Shown here: one piece after another, positions 52,362 through 60,037 of the stretch
Layout of the letters: each line of letters begins with the position of its first letter
How positions within the stretch are numbered: position 1 is the first letter of the stretch
Assembly (NCBI RefSeq): GCF_026278245.1
Contig: NZ_CP111080.1
Span: forward strand, 1 to 64,000
DNA length: 64,000 nucleotides
Direction: 5' to 3'
DNA from: Pontibacter kalidii
GTDB taxonomy: Bacteria; Bacteroidota; Bacteroidia; Cytophagales; Hymenobacteraceae
The notes under the pieces: generated by a model
Told to the model about the DNA's origin: nothing
Databases searched by the model: none
Seen by the model: only the letters and a program-made list of their open reading frames with translations
Translations under genes and position numbers: made by a program

Positions 52362-52571
52362 CTAGCAGCAGCTTCTGCTTTGCTGAATAGGCGGGCAAGG
52401 GACTGTGCCGTAGGAGCAGTACACGCAGCAGTCCCCTGGCCTCGGTTTCAGAAGCTTCTTGCACTTTTCACACGCATAAAAGTACTGGCAGGCATCTGTG
52501 GGCATCTGCTCTTCCTTTCGATGCCCGCACTCCGGACAGGTGATAACTGAGCTTAGACTAGTCTCTCCCAT
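52362..52571 (-). CDS. Cys-rich GDCCVYCSYG protein of mer loci
   Basis: The 69-aa product has a zinc-ribbon-like CPECGHRK, CEKC, then GDCCVYCSYGTVPCPPIQ and a terminal SCC; ten or more Cys in 69 residues. Proteins with the GDCC..CSYG..CPP signature are typically encoded next to merTP-type genes, exactly as here: it starts 3 bp after the merTP stop. Probably binds mercury or another soft metal; mechanism unknown. Confidence 0.8.
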   Translation of the reverse strand: MGETSLSSVITCPECGHRKEEQMPTDACQYFYACEKCKKLLKPRPGDCCVYCSYGTVPCPPIQQSRSCC

Positions 52572-52573
52572 GC

Positions 52574-53179
52574 TTACTTCTTCTTAGCTACCTCCACTGT
52601 ATAGCCCGTCTTTTTAGCCGCCTGTAGGATATCCAAGGGCTTCACCCTTGTGCTGTCGTAGGAGATGGTGGCGCTTCCAGCCTTGTACGAGGTGCTCACA
52701 TGAAAGACTCCCGGCACCTCGCCTATCACCTGGCTCACCTGCGCCTCACAGCCCGCACAGGTCATTCCCTCCACTTTCAGTTCCATTGTCTGCTTAATGT
52801 CGCCCTCGGCACCGTTGGCTATCGGATTTGTTTGCCCATAGAAAGCACCTGCATAATTTGGGAAGGTAAGCAGAAGCAACGCAAGGCAACTCACCAATAG
52901 CAACACCCTGTTCGACTTCCAGAATGAGAACTTATCATTTTGCTCACAGTCGCAGCTAGAGGCTGACCTGCCCGGTTTCAGACGTTGATACCACGCCAAG
53001 CCCAGGACTGCGATGGTAATGCCTATCAGATACGGCCTGAGTGGTTCAACCCAGTCAAAAGAAGAAGCAACCCCTGTGGCACCTACCATTACGGCCAGCA
53101 GCGGTGTGATGCAGCAAAGAGAGGCCGTAAATGCAGCCACTATGCTGCTACCCGCAAGCTTAGATGAAGTATTTCTCAT
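52574..53179 (-). CDS. merTP: Mercury transport fusion protein MerTP
   Basis: The 201-aa product fuses a MerT-like membrane part (three TM segments; paired Cys in ASLCCITPLLA, about 21-22) to a C-terminal MerP/HMA domain (VEGMTCAGCEAQVSQVIGEV, Cys about 140 and 143). This architecture imports Hg(II). No merA reductase gene is visible in the window, so detoxification would need an enzyme elsewhere or a different role. It is followed by the Cys-rich gene and preceded by an arsR gene. Confidence 0.9.
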   Translation of the reverse strand: MRNTSSKLAGSSIVAAFTASLCCITPLLAVMVGATGVASSFDWVEPLRPYLIGITIAVLGLAWYQRLKPGRSASSCDCEQNDKFSFWKSNRVLLLVSCLALLLLTFPNYAGAFYGQTNPIANGAEGDIKQTMELKVEGMTCAGCEAQVSQVIGEVPGVFHVSTSYKAGSATISYDSTRVKPLDILQAAKKTGYTVEVAKKK

Positions 53180-53184
53180 TTCAC

Positions 53185-53562
53185 TTAGTTTGTTTTTATT
53201 TCTATTTCCCTGATGATTAGCTCCAACAGGGGCTTTATTACTTCCTGGCGCTCCTGCTTTAGGGAATAGAACACGGTCTGCCCTACCTTCTTACTTTGGA
53301 TGATGTTAGCATCCTTGAGCTTGCGCAGGTGCTGCGAGACAGCGGGCATGGTCATTTGCAGCACGTCGCTTAGATCACAGACGCACAGCGATTCCTCCTG
53401 CTCCAACAGGTATAGTAGCTTAAGCCTTGTCTCACTCCCTGCCAGGCTAAAGACCTGGCTCAGGGTCTGTATCATACCGGCTGCAGTCTCCAGCCGATCA
53501 GAGCATAGTTGCAGTCTTTCTTTATTGGTGTAAACCCGAATACATAACTTCTCTTCTTCCAT
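53185..53562 (-). CDS. ArsR/SmtB-family metal-responsive repressor
   Basis: From ATG 53562 the product is about 125 aa. The HTH domain has the ELCVCDL-type metal box (SLCVCDLSDVLQ) in helix 3 and the recognition helix MPAVSQHLRKLKDANII followed by the wing KVGQTVFYSL. It is the first gene of the merTP unit and likely represses it until Hg, Cd or Pb binds. A matching operator lies immediately upstream (53596-53623). Confidence 0.93.
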   Translation of the reverse strand: MEEEKLCIRVYTNKERLQLCSDRLETAAGMIQTLSQVFSLAGSETRLKLLYLLEQEESLCVCDLSDVLQMTMPAVSQHLRKLKDANIIQSKKVGQTVFYSLKQERQEVIKPLLELIIREIEIKTN

Positions 53563-53595
53563 AGCAATTTCTGTCAAGCAAATTTAATAAATGAT

Positions 53596-53623
53596 AAGTA
53601 TTTAAGCAAGTACTTAAATACTT
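53596..53623. promoter_or_regulatory. ArsR operator, perfect inverted repeat
   Basis: AAGTATTTAAG (53596-53606) and CTTAAATACTT (53613-53623), a perfect 11-bp inverted repeat with a 6-bp centre, in the 75-bp space between the divergent arsR and DUF6035 genes. Typical of ArsR/SmtB operators. Confidence 0.75.
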
Positions 53624-53637
53624 GCAAATGTTACTCA

Positions 53638-55584
53638 ATGGTACAACCGATGGTATCAGTATTGCCACTATTTTCAGCACTAGAGGATTTAACACAACTT
53701 CATAAATTTTATGTTCTACTCCCTCATCAACTGAGGCTTATGAGACAAGTAGGAAAACTGACCATTGAAGATGTCCTGAATTATGAAACAGGAGAGCAAG
53801 TGAGCGCATATATTTTTTTTAAAAAGCCTTTAGATGAAATCACAGAGCACCGCTCAGAGTTACAGAAAGCTATTCAAGGTTACCGGGAGCCGCTGTACGT
53901 CTGCTATTACTGCAAGCAGCTGATCAGGATCAGGGGTGGGAATTTTAACAGCGGAAAAAGTAAAAAGGACAGCTTCCACTTCGCTCATCTAAAAGATAGC
54001 GCAGCCTGCCATATAAAAACCAACCATGTATACACACGGGAGGAGGTTGACCGCATCAAATACAATGGTGCCAAAGAGAGCGCACTGCACATTCACCTCA
54101 AGGAACAGATCGCTGCTTACCTGAACAAAAACAGGTTGTTTAAAAAGGGGGTATCCTCTGTTGAGATAGAAAAGGTTGTTAAAAGCAAGCTCATTGAAAA
54201 GGAGTGGCGTAAGCCTGACATCAATGCCTCTTTCCAGGATAAGCGCGTGGCTATTGAGTTGCAGCTTTCCACCACCTGGCTGAGTGTGATTACCGGCAGG
54301 CAGCATTTCTATCAGGAAGAGGGCAGCTATATACCCTGGGTGTTTCATAAGTTCAGCCTGGATGATGATGTCAGAAAGCTAACCTATAATGATGTGATCT
54401 TTACCAATCACCATAATGCTTATGTTTTCGACGAGGAATGTAGCAGGAAATCAGATCTTGAGAACGATCTGGTGCTGAAGTGCTACTACAAGAAGTATTA
54501 CCGGCAGGGGCTTGAGATAATGGATACCTGGGAAATGACTTATGTTACCCTTTCCGACCTGACCTTTGATACCGTAAGCTATAAAGTCTACTTTCACGAT
54601 GCGAAGAAGGAGAAGAGAGAAGTGGAACTCGCCGTTGCCCGGGAAAGAAACAGAAGAGCCCTCCTTGAAAGGGAACAAGAAAATGAAGCCGAAAAACGCA
54701 GGGCCGCACAGGCCAGAATCCTGGAGCAAAGAAAGGCTGAAGAGAAAAGAAGAATAGCTGCTCATACCGAGTTAAAAGAAAACCTGTCAAAATTAACCCA
54801 GCAGCTTCACGGGCTCCAACAGGAGAAAGATAGTGCGGAGAGGAAAGCACAACGATTACAGGAAAGAGTAGAGAACAGGATGCAAATCCTAACAAATCTT
54901 ATAGCTTTTGCTGATAAAACTTATGACCTCATAACTGGTAAAAGCCGCTCAAACCCTTTCCACAGGAACTTCGAATACGGCCATTATGAAATGGTGAACA
55001 CACTGCGTGCAGAGTTCCTGGAGACTGGCAAAGAGTTAGAGGCAAGCTTTGCGCGGGCATTCGTAGAGAAAGGTTACTGGCTGAAGAAGCAGGCCGACCT
55101 TCCTACACTGGGGCAAATAACAATAGCGGGAGTAAGTTACCAAATTCTACCTGAGGTAGATCAATACTTCCAGCTGATAAGACCTCATTATGCTCGAGTG
55201 AAATATATACCGAAGTCAGCTGTGGGAACGCTTTTCGAGGGGGCTGAGCTTCGGTCTGTGCTTTCTGAAACTAACCTATTGGAGGTCTTTACCAAGAGCA
55301 GCTTATTTCTCTTGGTTGAACATGGTCAGGATGTATTGACCTTTTCTGATAAAGTAGAGGCTTGCCAGAGATCTATTTCGCGCATTGACGAGATGCAAGT
55401 AGAGTTAAAGATTCAATTGCAAGATAGGATAAAGCAAACTTTTGAAGCGGAGATAGCTGACTCTAAACTCGAAAAATCGAATATTGAAATCAGTAGTGAA
55501 GCATTAGATGGTGAGATAAGCGTTTTGCAAGCAGAGGTGGTAAGCTTGAAAAGCGTCCTGGATGATTTAAGAGGCTCCTTTTAA
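53638..55584 (+). CDS. DUF6035 / CoiA-like nuclease-fold protein with coiled coil
   Basis: The 648-aa product has a CoiA-like N-terminal half: a zinc-ribbon-like CYYCKQLIRIRGG ... HFAHLKDSAACH (about 85-125), then KESALHIHLKEQI and a PD-(D/E)xK-type core KPDINASFQDKRVAIELQLS with the downstream GRQHFYQ (about 185-225). A long charged coiled coil follows (about 325-425), then a C-terminal domain of unknown fold. Such proteins occur in defence islands and in competence-related contexts. It opens the defence cluster and is divergent from arsR. Function not known. Confidence 0.75.
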   Translation: MVQPMVSVLPLFSALEDLTQLHKFYVLLPHQLRLMRQVGKLTIEDVLNYETGEQVSAYIFFKKPLDEITEHRSELQKAIQGYREPLYVCYYCKQLIRIRGGNFNSGKSKKDSFHFAHLKDSAACHIKTNHVYTREEVDRIKYNGAKESALHIHLKEQIAAYLNKNRLFKKGVSSVEIEKVVKSKLIEKEWRKPDINASFQDKRVAIELQLSTTWLSVITGRQHFYQEEGSYIPWVFHKFSLDDDVRKLTYNDVIFTNHHNAYVFDEECSRKSDLENDLVLKCYYKKYYRQGLEIMDTWEMTYVTLSDLTFDTVSYKVYFHDAKKEKREVELAVARERNRRALLEREQENEAEKRRAAQARILEQRKAEEKRRIAAHTELKENLSKLTQQLHGLQQEKDSAERKAQRLQERVENRMQILTNLIAFADKTYDLITGKSRSNPFHRNFEYGHYEMVNTLRAEFLETGKELEASFARAFVEKGYWLKKQADLPTLGQITIAGVSYQILPEVDQYFQLIRPHYARVKYIPKSAVGTLFEGAELRSVLSETNLLEVFTKSSLFLLVEHGQDVLTFSDKVEACQRSISRIDEMQVELKIQLQDRIKQTFEAEIADSKLEKSNIEISSEALDGEISVLQAEVVSLKSVLDDLRGSF

Positions 55585-55601
55585 AGCACTTTCTTTTATT
55601 T

Positions 55602-55631
55602 TGTCAAGTTTAATAACAAAAAAACTTGACA
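55602..55631. promoter_or_regulatory. Inverted repeat upstream of abiEi-like gene (candidate operator)
   Basis: TGTCAAGTTT (55602-55611) and AAACTTGACA (55622-55631), a perfect 10-bp inverted repeat; the right arm overlaps a TTGACA-like element. AbiEi antitoxins repress their own promoters through inverted repeats, so this is a good candidate site. It could alternatively terminate the DUF6035 transcript. Confidence 0.5.
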
Positions 55632-55700
55632 TGTAATAGCTAAGCTACTACCTTTATAGAACCATTAGGCTAAACCAGTGCACAACTTAGAAAGGAAGTG

Positions 55701-56426
55701 ATGAGCATTATGCAGAAAGTCCGGGAAAGAATCGAGCAGGCACAGCCCGGGCAGCTGCTGACTTACGCCGATTTTCAGGTAAGCGACAGCCAGCTGGAGG
55801 CCCTGGCAGCGGCACTCAGCCGCCTGACCAGGCAGGGGGTGATCAACCGGCTGGCGAAAGGCCGTTACTACAAGCCAAAGGAAACTGTTTTCGGGAAAGT
55901 GAGACCATCCGAAAAAGAGATCATCAAGAGTCTTAGCACCTCCAAAGGCAAAGTCAAAGGTTACGAGAGCGGTTTGGGGCTTTACAACCAGCTGGGTCTG
56001 ACCACGCAGGTCCCCCGGGAGGTGACGCTGGTGACCCGCAAGCAGCGGCGGGTGGCCAGCGTCGGGAAGACCAAGATCCGTTATGTCCAAAGCCCCACCA
56101 GCTTCAAGGAGTCCGACATAGACAAGCTTCAAATCCTGGACGCCCTGCGCGGTTACAAGAAGATTCCGGACCGTAACAACAAAAAGACCATCCTCATTTT
56201 ACTGGAGTACATCAGGAAGCTGACTGAGCGTGACACATCACGTCTTATAGAGCTGGCGCTGGACTACAACCCAGCTACCCGTGCCCTGCTGGGAGCCCTG
56301 CTGGAGCAGCTGGGATATGCTAAGGAGGCAGACAGGCTAAAGCAGTCACTCAACCCGCTGACTAAATACAAACTGGGCATTAGCGAGAGCATTTTGCCCA
56401 ACAGAAAAGACTGGAATATTATATGA
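55701..56426 (+). CDS. AbiEi-type antitoxin (DUF6088 family)
   Basis: From ATG 55701 (ribosome site AAAGGAAG at 55691) the product is about 241 aa. It has a winged-helix N-terminus (LLTYADFQVS ... LSRLTRQGVINRLAKGRYYKP) and a C-terminal domain with YESGLGLYNQLGLTTQVPREVTLV, the DUF6088/AbiEi pattern. The toxin gene follows with an ATGA overlap. It represses the operon and neutralises the toxin in type IV toxin-antitoxin systems that abort phage infection. Confidence 0.88.
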   Translation: MSIMQKVRERIEQAQPGQLLTYADFQVSDSQLEALAAALSRLTRQGVINRLAKGRYYKPKETVFGKVRPSEKEIIKSLSTSKGKVKGYESGLGLYNQLGLTTQVPREVTLVTRKQRRVASVGKTKIRYVQSPTSFKESDIDKLQILDALRGYKKIPDRNNKKTILILLEYIRKLTERDTSRLIELALDYNPATRALLGALLEQLGYAKEADRLKQSLNPLTKYKLGISESILPNRKDWNII

Positions 56427-57397
56427 ACCTGCACCAAAACCCGGAGGTATTCCGGGATGCCATTACGGCCACGGCAGAGGCCTTGCAGATCAGGGATGTG
56501 TATGTGGAGAAAGACTACTGGGTGACGCTGGTGCTTTACCGCCTGGCCCACTCCCCCTACGTGGAGCAAGCCATCTTCAAGGGCGGCACCTCCCTATCCA
56601 AAGCCTACAACCTGATCGAGCGTTTTTCCGAGGACATCGACCTGGCCATCAACGCCGACGAGGGCATGACAAACAACCAGGTCATGCAGCTGATCCGCAA
56701 AATCTCAAAAGAGATCACAAAGGACATGGTTGAAGTAGATGACCCGCACCGGACCAGCAAAGGCTCCCGCTTCCGCAAAACACTGCACGACTACGGAGCC
56801 TCCGTGCAGGGAGACTACGGACAAGCAACTGACAAGATTCTGGTCGAGATCAACTCCTTTGCCAGCCCTAATCCACACCAGCTGATGCCGATCAAGACCT
56901 ATATCAGCCAGTTTATGGCTCAACGTGGTTTGCTGGAAATGATCCGCCAGTACGAGCTAGAGCCTTTTGAGGTAAATGTGGTGAGCCTAGAGCGCACCTT
57001 CACAGAGAAAGTACTGGCCCTAGTGCGGGCTTCTTATGCCGAAAACCCAGTAGATGAATTAGGTAGCAAGATCCGCCATGTATATGACCTGCACGCCATG
57101 CTGAAAGCACCTGCAGTGACCGCCTTTCTGCACAGCGAGGACTTCTTCGAGATGATCCAAGCTGTACAGGCCGATGATGCCCGCAACAGCGAGTTCCAGG
57201 GGGACTGGGCTCAGCAGCCATTGGATGCGTGCCTGCTGTTTGCAGATGTGAGAGGAGCCTGGAGTTCTTTAGAGACGGCCTACCAGCAGGAATTCCGATC
57301 CCTCGTGTATGGCACGCTGCCTGCCCCGGAGGAGGTAATTGCCGTCTTGGGAACGGTCGGTGCCCGCCTCCAGGTATTTGGAGGCAGGAAGAGTTAA
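56423..57397 (+). CDS. AbiEii-type nucleotidyltransferase toxin
   Basis: The 324-aa product has the nucleotidyltransferase signature GGTSLSKAYNLI (about 53-64) and the paired acidic motif SEDIDLAI (about 70-77), plus a later EINSFASPNPH strand and the TEKVLALVRA helix of the AbiEii/AbiGii family. It is longer than a minimal NTase and intact. Translational coupling to the antitoxin (ATGA) is typical. AbiEii-type toxins modify tRNA or other targets with nucleotides; the target here is unknown. Confidence 0.9.
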   Translation: MNLHQNPEVFRDAITATAEALQIRDVYVEKDYWVTLVLYRLAHSPYVEQAIFKGGTSLSKAYNLIERFSEDIDLAINADEGMTNNQVMQLIRKISKEITKDMVEVDDPHRTSKGSRFRKTLHDYGASVQGDYGQATDKILVEINSFASPNPHQLMPIKTYISQFMAQRGLLEMIRQYELEPFEVNVVSLERTFTEKVLALVRASYAENPVDELGSKIRHVYDLHAMLKAPAVTAFLHSEDFFEMIQAVQADDARNSEFQGDWAQQPLDACLLFADVRGAWSSLETAYQQEFRSLVYGTLPAPEEVIAVLGTVGARLQVFGGRKS

Positions 57398-57934
57398 GTC
57401 AGATAGGTAGCATTGACTTAGTGTAATTAGTCCCACAAGCTGTGGGATTAACTGCTCCTCAAACTATAGAATTAAATAATAAGAAATCGCCCAGGCCGTG
57501 CACAGCCTCCTTTCCTGGTAATACTCCGCTATATCTCATTGGCTATTGGTTGGCTTTCGAAGGTAAGGAAGTGTTTTCCTCCTGTATAAGCGTAGGCTTT
57601 CTTATCAGTCTGCTTCCCTCCTTTATATCCTATGATTTCCAATTCTATGGCGGCCGGCGGAGTCTTCACAGTTGAGAAACCATAGGTCTGGGTATGACAC
57701 TATCAAGTTGATTGTATTTAAAAAATAATATATAACAATAAAAATTTTTAAATTCATTCTCAATATCTTTAGAAGAGCATATACAACTCATGCATATAGC
57801 TCAGATAGAAGGAATAGGCATTTTAGTAAGTAGTAGCCAATTAATAATACACATCACAGCATAGTGTTTTTCATGAATGAGGGCTAAAGAACTTATCTTA
57901 AAACAAACTTATAATAAAGGGATATTGAGAATGT
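57398..57934. other. Gene-free stretch before the Gabija-like pair
   Basis: About 540 bp with no credible gene. The last 250 bp are very AT-rich and presumably hold the promoter of the next operon; no specific element can be assigned. Confidence 0.5.
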
Positions 57935-60037
57935 ATGAAAATATTTAAAATTGAAATAGATAATTACCGATTATTAAAATGCTTTTCCATTGACTTGGAA
58001 AAGGACCTTTCACTAGTTATCGGCAAAAACAATACTGGTAAAACATCTATTCTTTCTGTTCTTGATAAGTTTTTATGTAAACCTGATAAAAACAGATTCA
58101 CTGTTGACGATTTTAATATTGATTTCAAGAATGAGCTCAAAACTATAATTAATGCAGAAGAGGCTTTAACTGAAGAAGGCTATACACGCTTAGGAATAAG
58201 GCTCAAGCTTTTTATCGAATATACAGAAGTAGATAACCTGTCCAATATCAGCCAATTAATGATGGACCTAGATCCAGACAATAATGTTATCGTTCTCGGT
58301 TTTGAATATACAATGGACTTTGCTGGGTATTCACAGTTGAGAAAGGAGTACCGCGAGTATGAAGCTAAACAAAACAAAAAGAAGGAGGAAAAGCAGCAAC
58401 AAAACCAGAACTACAAGATCAGCACTTTACTGGACTTCTTAAAATTGAATCACACAGATTATTTTAAGATAAGTAAACACTCATTGGGGTATGATTCGGC
58501 TACAAAAAAGGCAAATGAGAGCATTTATATAGATTTGAATTCTGAAAAAATAAGTATTGCCGATATAATTAACTTCAAATACATCAGCGCCAAGAGAGAT
58601 GTCACTAATAAAGATATTGATAAGACACTTTCAGGCCAAACATCACGAATATATAGGCGCACCGAGGCTAGTGATGAGCAGAACATAGCCGTTGAAGATT
58701 TCAAAGACAAACTAAGTGAAACGGATACTCATCTAAGTGGGATTTACAAGTCTCTTTTTAATAATATAGTAAAGAAAGTTAGGGATTTCGGCGGTGTAAA
58801 AATCAATGAATCAGAGATTGAAATTATCTCTACTCTTCAACACCGGGAACTACTTGAAGGGAACACTACTGTAGTTTACAAACATGATGCGGACAATCAT
58901 CTACCTGAACACTACAATGGTTTGGGCTACATGAACCTCATCAGTATGATCTTTGAAATAGAGATTCTTGTACATGAGTTTGAACGGGAAAAAGAGAAAA
59001 GGCCTGCAGACATAAATTTGTTATTTATAGAAGAACCGGAGGCACATACCCATCCTCAGATGCAATATGTTTTCATTAAGAACATAAAAAGACTGTTAGG
59101 TGAAGGCATTAAGCGGAAAGATGGAGAGCATAGGGACTTGCAATATATCATAAGCACTCATTCGGCTTGCATTGTTGCAGACAGTGATTTTGACGATATC
59201 AAGTATTTGAAAAAGGAGAATGAATGCGGGGTAATTGCTAAGAACTTGAAAGACTTGAAACAGGATTATGATGACACAACTACTCAATATCAATTTCTGA
59301 AACAGTACCTAACTATCAGCCGGGCAGAAATATTCTTTGCTGACAAGGCAGTATTAATTGAAGGAGATACAGAACGCATACTTGTTCCAACACTTATGCG
59401 AAAGGTGGACATTGAAGAAGAAAAGAAGTATGCAGCATCAGTTGATCCTGATGCATACCTGCCATTGCTTTCTCAAAACATTTCTATTATTGAAGTTGGA
59501 GCATATTCTCAAATTTTTGAAAAATTCATTGATTTCTTAGGTGTTAAGGCATTGATCATTACCGACCTTGACGCTGTTGATGATGAAGGGAAAAAGTGTA
59601 AAGTAGCTTTAGGCGTTGATTACTCTAATGAGGCAATTAGGTCTTTCTTCGGTGACCCTTCTTTTAATAATCTCACGGACTTTCTTCTTACAGACAAGAT
59701 TTTCGGTAAAGTTGACGGCTCTTGGGTGAACCAGGTAGATGGAAAGCTTTGTGTTGTGTATCAAACCAAAGAGAACGGGTACAATGCTAGGAGTTTCGAG
59801 GATGCATTCATTAACATTAACAAAGAATATATAAAGAATAACAAAAGTAGCTTTAGAGGGCTTCAGCATAAATCACATTTTGATAATGGCCTTGGACCTT
59901 ATGAATTGGCTGAAAAGTGTATAAAAAAGAAAACACATTTTGCCTTGGACATCCTCTTCCATAGCGATGCAGATTTCAGTAACTGGGAAATTCCCTCTTA
60001 TATCAAAGAAGGTTTATTATGGTTAAAGAAAGATTAA
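57935..60037 (+). CDS. gajA: OLD-family ATPase/Toprim nuclease, GajA-like
   Basis: The 700-aa product has an ABC-type ATPase domain with Walker A IGKNNTGKTS (about 30-39), a signature-like GLGYMNLISM segment (about 329), Walker B LLFIEEPEAHTHP (about 364) and the STHSACI switch (about 408). A Toprim nuclease domain follows: AVLIEGDTERILV (Glu about 477) and ALIITDLDAVDD. This is the OLD/GajA architecture; at 700 residues it is longer than the roughly 580-aa canonical GajA. It overlaps the helicase gene by 19 bp. Together they form a Gabija-type anti-phage system. Confidence 0.85.
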   Translation: MKIFKIEIDNYRLLKCFSIDLEKDLSLVIGKNNTGKTSILSVLDKFLCKPDKNRFTVDDFNIDFKNELKTIINAEEALTEEGYTRLGIRLKLFIEYTEVDNLSNISQLMMDLDPDNNVIVLGFEYTMDFAGYSQLRKEYREYEAKQNKKKEEKQQQNQNYKISTLLDFLKLNHTDYFKISKHSLGYDSATKKANESIYIDLNSEKISIADIINFKYISAKRDVTNKDIDKTLSGQTSRIYRRTEASDEQNIAVEDFKDKLSETDTHLSGIYKSLFNNIVKKVRDFGGVKINESEIEIISTLQHRELLEGNTTVVYKHDADNHLPEHYNGLGYMNLISMIFEIEILVHEFEREKEKRPADINLLFIEEPEAHTHPQMQYVFIKNIKRLLGEGIKRKDGEHRDLQYIISTHSACIVADSDFDDIKYLKKENECGVIAKNLKDLKQDYDDTTTQYQFLKQYLTISRAEIFFADKAVLIEGDTERILVPTLMRKVDIEEEKKYAASVDPDAYLPLLSQNISIIEVGAYSQIFEKFIDFLGVKALIITDLDAVDDEGKKCKVALGVDYSNEAIRSFFGDPSFNNLTDFLLTDKIFGKVDGSWVNQVDGKLCVVYQTKENGYNARSFEDAFININKEYIKNNKSSFRGLQHKSHFDNGLGPYELAEKCIKKKTHFALDILFHSDADFSNWEIPSYIKEGLLWLKKD

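Noticed and set aside
57442..57675. 77-codon frame before the Gabija-like genes
   Set aside because: No ribosome-binding site, low-quality composition, unrelated to the neighbours.
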